From the NCBI GenBank assembly GCA_023436115.1, contig JAEZKQ010000002.1:1-64000 (forward strand): DNA of 64,000 nt, in the 5' to 3' direction. Under the pieces are notes generated by a model, which was not told where the DNA came from, ran no database searches, and saw only the letters and a program-made list of their open reading frames with translations. The stretch comes from Bacillota bacterium. GTDB taxonomy: Bacteria > Bacillota > Clostridia > Christensenellales > SZUA-584. Made by a program: the position numbers and the translations under genes. Shown piece after piece: positions 33,040 through 41,197 of this stretch (positions within the stretch are counted from its first letter, which is position 1; each line of letters starts with the position of its first letter).

Positions 33040-34562
33040 AGATCAAAGAATCGTTTGAAAAGATAAACATGCCTGACGATTTTAAGGAAGCTGCGCGTAG
33101 TAACATTTTGCGGGAGGCCAATTCTCTTAGGCAGCAGGAGAAGAATAAAACGTCAAAACACGGTTGGAAATATATCACATCCATTGCAACGGCTGCGGCT
33201 GCCATTTGTGTACTGCTTGTTGCAGTGACCATGCCGGGCCTAAGTCAATCTCCAAAATCCACCGCAGCAATTCCTCCTGTGAGTTCTGAGCAGAACACGG
33301 TAATTGAAACTGTCGGGACAAAAGTGCTTTTAAGCATCAATCCAAAGATCGAATTCAATGTAGATGCGAGCGCGATGATAATAAGTGTATCGGGTAAAAA
33401 CGAGGACGGAGCGGCACTCATTGATGGCATAGATTTCTCGGGCTTTAGCTTTGAGAATGCAACTATACTGGTCGTCAATAAGCTGATAGAAAAGGGCTAT
33501 ATCTCAGTGGCGAGCGTAGACGAGCACATATATCTGTCGGTCAGCGGCGAAGAAAATGATGCGGACCTTCTTGAGGTGATGTCGGCAACTATAAAAGCGG
33601 CGGCATCGGAGTACGAGATTAAGGTGGATGCAGTAAAGAAAGACGAAACAGAGGTACAAATAGTATTGGCTGAAGACGACAGCCGAGAGTTGGACGAAAA
33701 CGCACTTCCCGACGCAGATCCCGTCGCTCTCCCGGCATATATGGAGATAGAATATGAGCTTACCGGAAAGGTGAACAGCCCTGAGGATATCGGCTGGCGT
33801 GGCGAGGGGGAAGACCGCGTTTTTCAACATGGCTATTCAGAGGTGAACGACGTTTATCTCACACTTGAAGACGGCAAAAGGTTTAACGCAAGCCAGATCG
33901 TGGAGTTCGATACCGCCGGAGACTGGCTTTCCACATCCATAATGCAGGTGATGCATTCGCTTATTGAAAAGGGATATATCACAAGCGGTATGCCGGGGCA
34001 AATCGTAATAAAGATCAGTGGCTGTACCCAAAAGCAATATGCGGATACAAAGGAGCTTATTTCCCTGATGCTTCAAGAAGCGGGGCTTTCACTTGATGTG
34101 AAGGAAGAAAACGGGTCGGACACGCTTATAATAGTGCCGTCAAGCACAACTGTCACCCGCGAGCCGTCCGAATATACGCTTTCCGACCTGCTCAACATCA
34201 AGTTCAACAAGGATTTGGATAAGATCACAAAGCTACAGATGAATATTATGAAGATGGCGTTTACGGAGGACGGCGCCGAGGAGCGGCTGGAACATCGGTA
34301 TTGGGCGGTGATACCCAACTGTATCGGTTTATCGGAGGAGGCGGCGGTCAAGCTGTGTGAGCTGAACGGCTTCAAACCAAACATAGTATATGAGGAATTC
34401 ATAGAGGGCGAATCGTTAACAGAAAACATCGGCAAGGTGTTCTATCAGGACATGCCGGCGGGCTATACCGATCTGGTGGGCATGAGGGTACAGCTTAACA
34501 TCCAGACAGACAATGAGACTCGAGAAATAAAAGACAATGCTGGAATATGTATTGGAGGATAA
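33036..34562 (+). CDS. Membrane anti-sigma factor, RsgI-like, with PASTA domain
   Basis: A 508-residue single-pass protein. Residues 1 to about 45 are cytoplasmic and should hold the sigma factor. A membrane helix (SIATAAAAICVLLVAVTMPG) follows. The outer part starts with an RsgI-like segment (VLLSINPKIEFNVDASA, then NEDGAALIDGIDFSG and NKLIEKGYISVAS). A second related segment lies at about 270-345 (VYLTLEDGKRFNAS, MHSLIEKGYITSG). A PASTA-like domain ends it (VIPNCIGLSEEAAVKLCELNGF to VQLNIQTD). RsgI proteins sense extracellular polysaccharides or wall damage; PASTA domains bind muropeptides. It is translationally coupled to the sigma gene. Confidence 0.82.
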   Translation: MKIKESFEKINMPDDFKEAARSNILREANSLRQQEKNKTSKHGWKYITSIATAAAAICVLLVAVTMPGLSQSPKSTAAIPPVSSEQNTVIETVGTKVLLSINPKIEFNVDASAMIISVSGKNEDGAALIDGIDFSGFSFENATILVVNKLIEKGYISVASVDEHIYLSVSGEENDADLLEVMSATIKAAASEYEIKVDAVKKDETEVQIVLAEDDSRELDENALPDADPVALPAYMEIEYELTGKVNSPEDIGWRGEGEDRVFQHGYSEVNDVYLTLEDGKRFNASQIVEFDTAGDWLSTSIMQVMHSLIEKGYITSGMPGQIVIKISGCTQKQYADTKELISLMLQEAGLSLDVKEENGSDTLIIVPSSTTVTREPSEYTLSDLLNIKFNKDLDKITKLQMNIMKMAFTEDGAEERLEHRYWAVIPNCIGLSEEAAVKLCELNGFKPNIVYEEFIEGESLTENIGKVFYQDMPAGYTDLVGMRVQLNIQTDNETREIKDNAGICIGG

Positions 34563-34567
34563 AAGAG

Positions 34568-34609
34568 AAAGCAGGAGTGCGGCGTGCAGCCTTGGACTCT
34601 TGCTTTTTT
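34568..34609 (+). terminator. Terminator after the RsgI-like gene
   Basis: AAAGCAgGAGT (34568-34578) pairs with ACTCtTGCTTT (34596-34606) and is followed by T residues. Confidence 0.75.
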
Positions 34610-34699
34610 CGTATAAGAACGCACCCCATTGTGTAAAATGCATCTCGTTTTTGATTGAGGAACGCCCCACTTACAACCATCCAAAAATGCGTTCTATCC

Positions 34700-34767
34700 C
34701 CAATAAAAAAGTACCCCTTGTGAGTGCTTTTTTATTTTGTACAAGCGTGGATTCGAATACGAACTTG
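34700..34767. repeat. Repeat unit A, copy 2
   Basis: About 80% identical to 31850-31914, including the AAAAAAGTACCC hairpin and the GTGGATTCGAA tail. No intact tRNA precedes it. AAATGCGTT at 34685-34693 and TCTATCCCCA before the repeat resemble pieces of the tRNA-Ser anticodon arm and 3' end, which suggests a collapsed tRNA copy. Confidence 0.6.
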
Positions 34768-34913
34768 AAATATGGTATATGGTGGTAAGCAGCAAAGCTA
34801 GGGTGTATAGCTTGCTATTCTTCGCCTTTTGGGTATCTTTATTGACATAACCTACATTTGTTCTTATACTTTTCGTAACAGGATAATTTTACATAGCGCT
34901 GTGGAGGTGCATC

Positions 34914-36023
34914 TTGATCAAAAGGTTCTTATTTCTGTTGGTGGTCGCCATCATGTTATGCGGTATTGTCTTTGCCCCGCATCCGGCGCTGGCCTACGAC
35001 GAGCTCAAAAATACTGACCCGGACAAATACTACATACTGCTCGATCTGAAAAACCAAATCGTCACTGTGTTTGAGAAGGACGAAAACGGTGAATACACCA
35101 AGGTCGTACGCCGCTTTATCTGCACGTCCGGCCGTACCGAGATCGATCCGCTGATTCCGGAAGACAAGGGAACCCCCACACCTAAGGGCATATGGAAGAT
35201 CGGGGGACGCGAGCGTTTTGGAGAGTTTACTGCTTTTGACGGTACTTTTGCGCAGTATTGGACGCAAATCGTCGGCGGCGTGTATTTCCACTCCATCATG
35301 TATGACAGACGCGATGTCAACACGCTGCAAAGCGGTGCCTTCCGTCGGCTAGGGAAAAATGGTTCTCACGGCTGCGTACGTCTTTATGTTGAGGATGCCA
35401 AATGGCTTTACTACTATGCCTGTCCCGGTACCACGATTAAGGTCTCTACAACCGAAGAGTCTAACTCGGAGATGAGGAAGCTTCTCAAATCTAAGATGTC
35501 GTTTAAGGACTATAAAGCATTTCAAATGAACTTTTACGATGAGCCGGAGCTGCCCAATCCTTTGGCTTGGGTGGTGAAGGAAGACGCGGAGATCCGTACG
35601 GGTAATGGTTCTAACGACAGCGTCGTAAAGCGTTTGCCTATAGGAACCGAGGTTGAGGTGCTGCAGATTGCGGAGCCTTGGGTCAAGGTGAAGTTCGATA
35701 AGCGGGAAGGCTACATGCGTACAGCATACATTTCTTTCAAGCAGGGCGTTATCATGTCCAAAGAGGATGCTGATATCTTGAAAAGAACGGAGTATATGTA
35801 CGCAGAAGCAAACGAAGATTCTGAGTACATCACCAAGGTGCCCGCTTACTCTGCCGTGGAAGTCATTGAAGCGGATAAGGATGGTTGGACGAAGGTCAGC
35901 TACTGGGGTGAAGAAGGCTACGTGGAAACAAAGGCACTCACTAAGGGATGGGGCATCATTGAGGAAGTGATGGATGAGATTTTACCGTCCGAGACATATA
36001 AGGAAGTTTATAACCTGCATTAA
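34914..36023 (+). CDS. L,D-transpeptidase (YkuD) with C-terminal SH3 domains
   Basis: A 369-residue exported enzyme. A signal peptide runs to about residue 27 (cleavage after HPALA). The YkuD domain (about 38-180) carries the catalytic set: His in YFHSIM and Cys in GSHGCVRL. Two SH3-type wall-binding modules follow (ITEVE-like GTEVEVLQIAEPWVKV near 245 and YSAVEVIEADKDGWTKV near 312). It forms 3-3 peptidoglycan cross-links or anchors proteins. The TTG start follows GGAGGTG with 5-base spacing. It is monocistronic with its own terminator. Confidence 0.9.
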   Translation: MIKRFLFLLVVAIMLCGIVFAPHPALAYDELKNTDPDKYYILLDLKNQIVTVFEKDENGEYTKVVRRFICTSGRTEIDPLIPEDKGTPTPKGIWKIGGRERFGEFTAFDGTFAQYWTQIVGGVYFHSIMYDRRDVNTLQSGAFRRLGKNGSHGCVRLYVEDAKWLYYYACPGTTIKVSTTEESNSEMRKLLKSKMSFKDYKAFQMNFYDEPELPNPLAWVVKEDAEIRTGNGSNDSVVKRLPIGTEVEVLQIAEPWVKVKFDKREGYMRTAYISFKQGVIMSKEDADILKRTEYMYAEANEDSEYITKVPAYSAVEVIEADKDGWTKVSYWGEEGYVETKALTKGWGIIEEVMDEILPSETYKEVYNLH

Positions 36024-36032
36024 CGCATAAGT

Positions 36033-36066
36033 AAAAGGCCGACGGCAAAAACCGAAGGCCTTTTTT
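36033..36066 (+). terminator. Terminator of the L,D-transpeptidase gene
   Basis: AAAAGGCC (36033-36040) and the inner GG pair with CC and GGCCTTTTTT (36057-36066). The stem is interrupted by small bulges. Confidence 0.8.
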
Positions 36067-36091
36067 GGTACATATAAAAGATGCTTGTTTG

Positions 36092-37168
36092 TTATTTCTT
36101 CGTATTTGCTTCTTTGCTGTAGTAATCGCGCAGCTTATCCATCCAGTCTGCATTGAAAAGCAAAGCTTTCTCGCTGTCTATTGCTGAAAGTGCCGAAACG
36201 GGATCCTCACCCAAGTCTCCGGCATTAATCAGCACAGGTTCAAACGTCTGTGTCACAGCCTGTTCGCCATGAAGCATCTGCAGCACAGCGCGGACGCTTA
36301 AAATGCCCGCGAGAGCGTCATTGCGACCCACCGCCTGTGCAAACACAAAAGGTTCGCTCTGCATGCGCGCGATAGTATCAGCGGTCACGCCGGGGCAGAA
36401 CACCTCCATATCGGTCCGGCCTTGCGCAGACAGGACGTCGCAGATGCCGACCGCAAGCGTTGCGTTTTCGGCAAACACAGCATCCACCATGCCTTCCACA
36501 TAGCCGGTGAGCTTTTCGGTCAGCCATGCGTCAGCGCTAAGTTCTTCCTCAGATGCGATAAAGACTTCTTTGGGAAAGATTTTGCCTTCCTCATAAAGCT
36601 TCCGGTAGGCCAGATATGCGGGTGATTCGGCAGTTTCAAAAAGCAGTATCAATCTGACCGGCGTATCATGCGGGGGATAGGTCAGCGCCGCGTTTAATGC
36701 CGCGTCCAACTCCCCGTCTGATTCATAATAAAGATGAGACATACCCTGCAGTACGCTGCCCTTTTGCGTTTCAAACACCGCTGCCGGTATCGCCAGTTCG
36801 TTCAAAGAACTGATGTTCTTCGTGGGTTGAGGCAGAAAAACGATCACCGCATCTGCATTTTGTGCGGCTTCGGCCACCGCTGCGTCAAATCCGTTGCCCG
36901 CGGCAGTTGTGGTGACGGTCACGCCCATGCTCTCCGCTTCCTTTGCAGCGGCTGTAAAAAACAGCGATGACGATGCTTCGTCCGCGTTGCTCACGATGGC
37001 GAGCGTGATCGGCTTACCAAGCACCGCCTCGATATCTGTCTTTGGTGTGGGGCTGGGCGTCGGCACGGCAGTCGGGGTTTCGTTTACGGCTGTTTCTACC
37101 GAACAACCGATCATCATCACACAAATCAGTACCGCAACCAGCAAAGCGGCCAATCTTTTAATACTCAT
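36092..37168 (-). CDS. Lipoprotein with type I periplasmic-binding fold (sugar-binding-like)
   Basis: A 358-residue lipoprotein starting MSIKRLAALLVAVLICVMMIGC, with the lipobox at the end of that stretch. A Pro/Thr linker is followed by a periplasmic-binding-protein-like domain (ITLAIVSNADEASSSLFFTAAAKEAES, NADAVIVFLPQP). The ATG at 37168 is chosen because GGAGG lies 7 bases upstream; an upstream ATG at 37213 lacks a site. No transporter genes are adjacent, so it may be a stand-alone sensor or scavenging protein. The ligand is unknown. Confidence 0.72.
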   Translation of the reverse strand: MSIKRLAALLVAVLICVMMIGCSVETAVNETPTAVPTPSPTPKTDIEAVLGKPITLAIVSNADEASSSLFFTAAAKEAESMGVTVTTTAAGNGFDAAVAEAAQNADAVIVFLPQPTKNISSLNELAIPAAVFETQKGSVLQGMSHLYYESDGELDAALNAALTYPPHDTPVRLILLFETAESPAYLAYRKLYEEGKIFPKEVFIASEEELSADAWLTEKLTGYVEGMVDAVFAENATLAVGICDVLSAQGRTDMEVFCPGVTADTIARMQSEPFVFAQAVGRNDALAGILSVRAVLQMLHGEQAVTQTFEPVLINAGDLGEDPVSALSAIDSEKALLFNADWMDKLRDYYSKEANTKK

Positions 37169-37291
37169 CCATTCCTCCGGCATTGTTTTGCAGACAAATT
37201 CAAAACACTTCAATTAATTGTATATTATAACGAAGCGGCGGTCTTTTTGCAACAGAACCCGTTATGCCATAAGGAACCAAGCCCAAGCTTA

Positions 37292-37750
37292 TTATTTCAG
37301 CAGAAACAGAATTTTTGTTAAAAGCTCGTCTTCGGGTACTTCGTCCGGGGAATTATAGTAAAATTCGTAGCATATCCCGGTTGGCTCAAGGCCCTGTTCT
37401 TTTACCCAGTCCGTCATGGCTTCGTAGGTGGGCCCCATCTGCATATATGGTCCCTTGTACATACAGGATACCTGTTTGCATGCGGGGATGCTGCTCGCCT
37501 TTATTTCGTCTTTTCCGGGAATGATCTTAGAAACAGGATACCCCATTTCAACATCAAGATTGTCCATATCCATGTTGTAGTAGGCGGTGAACGGCGCATC
37601 CGCAGGCGCTTCGCCTATTTCTTCAAGATATGCGCCGATGGCCTCATAGGCTTTGCCGATCTCCTGTGGCAGATTGGTAACAGAAGTTGTGATGCGTATG
37701 GAAAGCACCGGCTGTTCTTTTTGTACGGTCAATGTAAATGGATTGCTCAT
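37292..37750 (-). CDS. GyrI-like small-molecule-binding protein
   Basis: A 152-residue protein of the GyrI-like/effector-binding (SOUL-like) fold. It has VQKEQPVLSIRITTSV at the start, KAYEAIGAYLEEIG, then GPYMQMGPTYEAMTDWVKEQGLEPTGICYEFYYNSPDEVPEDEL, a typical C-terminus. The ATG at 37750 has AAGGAGG 8 bases upstream; a reading from 37792 adds 14 non-homologous residues. It lies 51 bases downstream of the WYL regulator in the same direction. It probably binds a small ligand, possibly a drug. Confidence 0.82.
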   Translation of the reverse strand: MSNPFTLTVQKEQPVLSIRITTSVTNLPQEIGKAYEAIGAYLEEIGEAPADAPFTAYYNMDMDNLDVEMGYPVSKIIPGKDEIKASSIPACKQVSCMYKGPYMQMGPTYEAMTDWVKEQGLEPTGICYEFYYNSPDEVPEDELLTKILFLLK

Positions 37751-37801
37751 AGTAAGCCTCCTTGTTTTATTGACCGCATTATAGCAAAACAAACCTGACA
37801 G

Positions 37802-38749
37802 CTATATGTCATGTTGCGATAAATACTTCTCATAAATTTCTTTTGCTATTTGGCCAAGGACGGTGCGCACATGCGGCGGATTCACCACCTCGACCTGATT
37901 GCCAAAGCTCAAAAGAAACCCATACGTCTGATAAGTATCCGGCAGTCTTGTTTTGACCATGATTCTGCCTGTTTCGTCTTTTTCCAAATTGTCGCCAAAC
38001 CATTCGGCCACGATCTCTTCCATCGCCTGGCTGAATAGCAGGTCAAAAGAAATCAGATCCTGCGTATTTCTGATTGATGGTTGGTCCGGAGCCTCATCAA
38101 CCGGAACATCCCGGGGAGTAAATAAAATGCCGCTTGTGCTTAGCTCCTTGATCCGCGAAACCTTGAAATACCGAAAGCTGCCCCGAAGGCAGCACCACGC
38201 GTGCAAGTACCACTTTTGCGCTTTGAGTATCAGCGAATAAGGCTCCACCCGGCGCTTCGTTATGCTGCCTTGCGAATCAGTATATGTAAATTCGAGTTCT
38301 GTTGCGGCTTCGATAGCCTCACGTATCACAGAGAGCTTTTCTTTGGTATAAGCATCCTCATGCCAAGGCGATAGATCAATCACAAACTGCCTCAGCTTGG
38401 CGTTGAGAAGCTCCAGCTGCTGCGCATTTAACGTGTTTTTAAGCTTCTCCATTAGAATGTCGTGACTTTTGCCTGCTATTGTGTTGTCGATGCCTTTTAA
38501 TGTGGAAATAACGGCAGCCATTTCTTCGCCTGTGAGCACGCTTTTATCCATGCGAAACCCCTCGGCGATGCCGATACCGCCGCCGCTGCCTTGGTAGGTG
38601 ACAATAGGGATGCCCGCTAGATTGATCGCTTCCACATCTCTTAATATCGTGCGCACAGACACATCAAAGCGCTTGGCCAGTTCCTTGGCTTGGACGCGCT
38701 CTTTTCGAAGCAAAACCACAAGAATCGCAACCAGTCTGTCGGTCTTCAA
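37802..38749 (-). CDS. WYL-domain transcriptional regulator (YafY family)
   Basis: A 315-residue regulator. The N-terminal HTH_11 (LVAILVVLLRKERVQAKELAKRFDVSVRTILRDVEAIN) is followed by the WYL ligand-binding domain (EPYSLILKAQKWYLHAWCCLRGSFRYFKVSRI, about residues 165-200) and a C-terminal WCX extension. The TTG start follows GGGAGGCGGTGA. It probably regulates itself and the GyrI-like gene behind it. The ligand is unknown. Confidence 0.9.
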   Translation of the reverse strand: MKTDRLVAILVVLLRKERVQAKELAKRFDVSVRTILRDVEAINLAGIPIVTYQGSGGGIGIAEGFRMDKSVLTGEEMAAVISTLKGIDNTIAGKSHDILMEKLKNTLNAQQLELLNAKLRQFVIDLSPWHEDAYTKEKLSVIREAIEAATELEFTYTDSQGSITKRRVEPYSLILKAQKWYLHAWCCLRGSFRYFKVSRIKELSTSGILFTPRDVPVDEAPDQPSIRNTQDLISFDLLFSQAMEEIVAEWFGDNLEKDETGRIMVKTRLPDTYQTYGFLLSFGNQVEVVNPPHVRTVLGQIAKEIYEKYLSQHDI

Positions 38750-38833
38750 CCTATCACCGCCTCCCGTTTGGATAAGTCTATTATACTAAGCCGCAGCGTT
38801 ATTTGGAAATCAAAAAAATAACACGGTGACCTA

Positions 38834-38862
38834 TTGCGCGGGTGCGAAAAATACGCTATAAT
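38834..38862 (+). promoter_or_regulatory. Promoter of tRNA-Ala(CGC)
   Basis: TTGCGC (38834-38839) and TATAAT (38857-38862) with 17-base spacing, 22 bases before the tRNA. Confidence 0.7.
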
Positions 38863-38884
38863 ACGTTTCTGTGAACATCTATAT

Positions 38885-38960
38885 GGGGCATTGGCTCAGC
38901 TGGTAGAGCGCTGCGTTCGCAATGCAGAGGTCAGCGGTTCGATCCCGCTATGCTCCACCA
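38885..38960 (+). tRNA. tRNA-Ala (anticodon CGC)
   Basis: The acceptor GGGGCAT pairs with ATGCTCC, including the G3-U70 pair that marks alanine tRNAs. The anticodon loop TTCGCAA gives CGC (reads GCG). The T-arm is GCGGTTCGATCCCGC and CCA is encoded. Confidence 0.95.
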
Positions 38961-38990
38961 AAGCTCTGGCGATAAGTCGGGGCTTTTTTA
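38961..38990 (+). terminator. Terminator of tRNA-Ala(CGC)
   Basis: AAGCtCtGgC (38961-38970) pairs imperfectly with GtCgGgGCTT across a 5-base loop, followed by T6. It is nearly the same sequence as the terminator at 40411. Confidence 0.75.
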
Positions 38991-39087
38991 ATTCCCCCTC
39001 CCGCGAAAAATGATGAAAAGTGATGATTTTTGTCGATAGACGTGGTATGCTTTGTCATATCATACGAAAGGCGGGACGTGGCAATTT

Positions 39088-39951
39088 ATGGATGAAATCA
39101 GAATTGTCATTGTGGATGACTCTTCTTTTTCTATTGCGTTTTTGAGGGATATTTTTGAGGCAAACGGGCTCAAAGTGGTGGGGGAAGCCGGTACTTTGGA
39201 AGAAGTGAAAGAGGTCGTTAAACAGACAAAGCCCACTTTGGTCACAATGGATATGACGCTGCCCGGCACAGACGGCCTTGAGTGTACGCGCGCCGTACAT
39301 GCAATTGACGAAAACATCAAGGTGATCGTTGTCAGCTCGATGATGGATGAAGAAATCGTAAAAGAGGCCAAAGAAAATAAAGTGTCTGCCTATGTTCAAA
39401 AGCCGGTGGATGCTGAAGAATTGATGACGGTGGTCAATCGGGTGATGGCGTCTGAAGAGCTCTATCAGTTTCTCGAAGACGAATATTTTGTGGTGTTTAA
39501 AGAAGCGCTGATGGATTGCCTGAACCGTATGACAAAAACCATACCCACGTATGAGAAAGAATACTATTCCAACAAAGAGTTTGAATCACAAGGCATGAGC
39601 ATCATAGTTGGCATTATAGGCAAGTTCTCGGGACGGATGATGCTGGATCTATCATTGGAAACCTCCAGAAGTCTCGTCACCGCCGTTTTAAAAAGAGAAC
39701 CCAAAAACAATAACGAGATAACAGGCGTTCTGGGGGAGTTTGCAAACATCATATCGGGTAACGCATGCTCGATACTGAACAGAAAGAAAAAAGCACTGGG
39801 TCTGCGTGTGGCGCCTCCGGCCATGCTTCGTGGAGACTGTGTTCTCGTTTCCGCATCCAATTTTAAAACAACCAATGTGATTGCACAAACAGCTTTTGGG
39901 AGCATACTGCTTAATGTTGGATTCCAAAGGGGTGAAGAAAAGTGGATGTAA
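39088..39951 (+). CDS. CheY-like receiver fused to CheX-type phosphatase-like domain
   Basis: A 287-residue two-domain protein. Residues 1-120 are a receiver with the acidic pair VDD (10-11), the phosphate acceptor Asp 55 (VTMDMTLPG), the Ser of IVVSS and Lys of VQKPV. Residues about 135-285 are a CheC/CheX-like domain with the catalytic pattern E-X2-N-X22-P (GEFAN ... APP). The ATG at 39088 starts directly at the receiver; a TTG 12 codons earlier is a weaker choice. It overlaps the following CheX gene by 10 bases. It may both receive and remove phosphate from CheY-like proteins. Confidence 0.82.
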   Translation: MDEIRIVIVDDSSFSIAFLRDIFEANGLKVVGEAGTLEEVKEVVKQTKPTLVTMDMTLPGTDGLECTRAVHAIDENIKVIVVSSMMDEEIVKEAKENKVSAYVQKPVDAEELMTVVNRVMASEELYQFLEDEYFVVFKEALMDCLNRMTKTIPTYEKEYYSNKEFESQGMSIIVGIIGKFSGRMMLDLSLETSRSLVTAVLKREPKNNNEITGVLGEFANIISGNACSILNRKKKALGLRVAPPAMLRGDCVLVSASNFKTTNVIAQTAFGSILLNVGFQRGEEKWM

Positions 39952-40397
39952 AATATATAAATCCGTTTTTGGAGTCTTTTTCTGCCGTGATGCCCCAGCT
40001 CGGCTATGAAAATATTCAAAAGGGGAGCTTAAGCGTTAAGGGGCAGGAACTTGTCAACTCAGGAGTCAATATTATCATCGGTATTGTGGGAAAAATACGC
40101 GGTAATGTTGTCTATAATCTTACAATGCAGAGCGCTAAGAACATTGCATCGACCATGATGGGAATGCCGATAGAAGAACTGGACGAAATGTCGAAGAGCG
40201 CTTTATCGGAGCTTGCAAACATGTTAACGGCCAGTGCGGCAACGTCTTTTTATAATTTGGGGCTGCCTGTCGATATTTCCACGCCGACACTGCTGCAGGG
40301 GGAGAACATTTCCATCAAAATGAGCTCGAATCAGGTGTTGTGTGTTCAACTGCTGGCGGATGATAATGCCGTTGACGTCAATATCGCTTTTGAATAA
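39942..40397 (+). CDS. cheX: CheX-like chemotaxis phosphatase protein
   Basis: A 151-residue stand-alone CheX. The S-X3-E-X2-N motif (SALSELAN) is followed 21 residues later by Pro, as in CheC/CheX active sites. The rest follows the fold (NPFLESFSAVMPQLGY at the start, SGVNIIIGIVGKIRGNVVYNLTMQSAKNIASTMMG). GTG start, GGGGTGA 5 bases upstream, translationally coupled to the receiver-CheX fusion. It probably dephosphorylates CheY-P or the fused receiver. No flagellar or other che genes lie in the window. Confidence 0.85.
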   Translation: MDVKYINPFLESFSAVMPQLGYENIQKGSLSVKGQELVNSGVNIIIGIVGKIRGNVVYNLTMQSAKNIASTMMGMPIEELDEMSKSALSELANMLTASAATSFYNLGLPVDISTPTLLQGENISIKMSSNQVLCVQLLADDNAVDVNIAFE

Positions 40398-40410
40398 AAC
40401 GAACTTGCTT

Positions 40411-40439
40411 AAGCTCTGGCTATACGCCGGGGCTTTTTT
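40411..40439 (+). terminator. Terminator of the CheX pair
   Basis: AAGCtCtGGC (40411-40420) pairs with GCCgGgGCTT (40426-40435), then T6. Confidence 0.8.
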
Positions 40440-40528
40440 GTACTGTGTTTTTGTCGCGCCCGGAAAGGCCTGATGAGCCTATCGGAGAGATCAATATAAA
40501 TCGGGAATAGCGCCGCAAGAATCGGGTT

Positions 40529-41197
40529 TTAAAACTGTATCGATTTAACGTGAGGGTTGTCTTTGAGAAGACTCATAAAGCTAGCAATGTTGAAACTCCT
40601 CGGCAGTTTCACGTATAGTTCCATCTCAAGTAAATCGTTTTCGAGCTTTTCCGCTTTTAGGTTGATGATCTCGATGTGATTTGCGGCGAATGTCTCCTGA
40701 ATAAACGTAATAGCATTATTGCTTTCACTAAATATAATATTGACCTGTTCCGAAACGGGCAAATGAAACCAACGGTAATTCTTGTGCAGCAACACCTGAA
40801 CAACGAGCACCAAAATGGTCGCCGCGCCTCCGATAAAATAAAGCTGCGCGCCGATGGCCATGCCGATGCCCGCTGTTGTCCAAACGCCTGCCGCAGTCGT
40901 TAAACCGCTGATAGCTTGCTTTTTAAGGAAAATCATGCCTGCGCCTAAAAATCCAATGCCGCTCACAATCTGGGATGCGATGCGTGTCGGGTCGTAACCT
41001 GCGCTTGAATGTAAATCAATAAAGCCGTATTTTGATATAATCATGATGAGGGCGGCACCCAAAGCCACGATAATGTGCGTTCTGACACCGGCTTCCTTGA
41101 GCCTGTTCTTGCGTTCATAGCCAATCAGGCATCCGCAAATGCCCGCAACCACAAGCCGTAAAAGAAATTCAAGCTGAGTCCATATATCTCCAACCAT
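40529..41197 (-). CDS. MgtC/SapB-family membrane protein
   Basis: A 222-residue protein with four to five helices in the N-terminal 140 residues, holding the family motif GICGCLIGYERKNRLKEAGVRTHIIVALGAAL near residue 20 and GIGFLGAGMIF near 90. A C-terminal ACT-like soluble domain follows (NNAITFIQETFAANHIEI ... LLEMELYVKLP). MgtC proteins affect magnesium homeostasis and ATP synthase in pathogens; elsewhere the role is uncertain. It is monocistronic. Confidence 0.9.
   Translation of the reverse strand: MVGDIWTQLEFLLRLVVAGICGCLIGYERKNRLKEAGVRTHIIVALGAALIMIISKYGFIDLHSSAGYDPTRIASQIVSGIGFLGAGMIFLKKQAISGLTTAAGVWTTAGIGMAIGAQLYFIGGAATILVLVVQVLLHKNYRWFHLPVSEQVNIIFSESNNAITFIQETFAANHIEIINLKAEKLENDLLEMELYVKLPRSFNIASFMSLLKDNPHVKSIQF

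Larger units (their letters stand above)
34563..34913. other. Intergenic region with terminator and repeat unit A copy 2
   Basis: It holds the anti-sigma terminator (34568-34609) and the second copy of the tRNA-Ser terminator repeat (34700-34767). No supported gene was seen. Confidence 0.5.
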
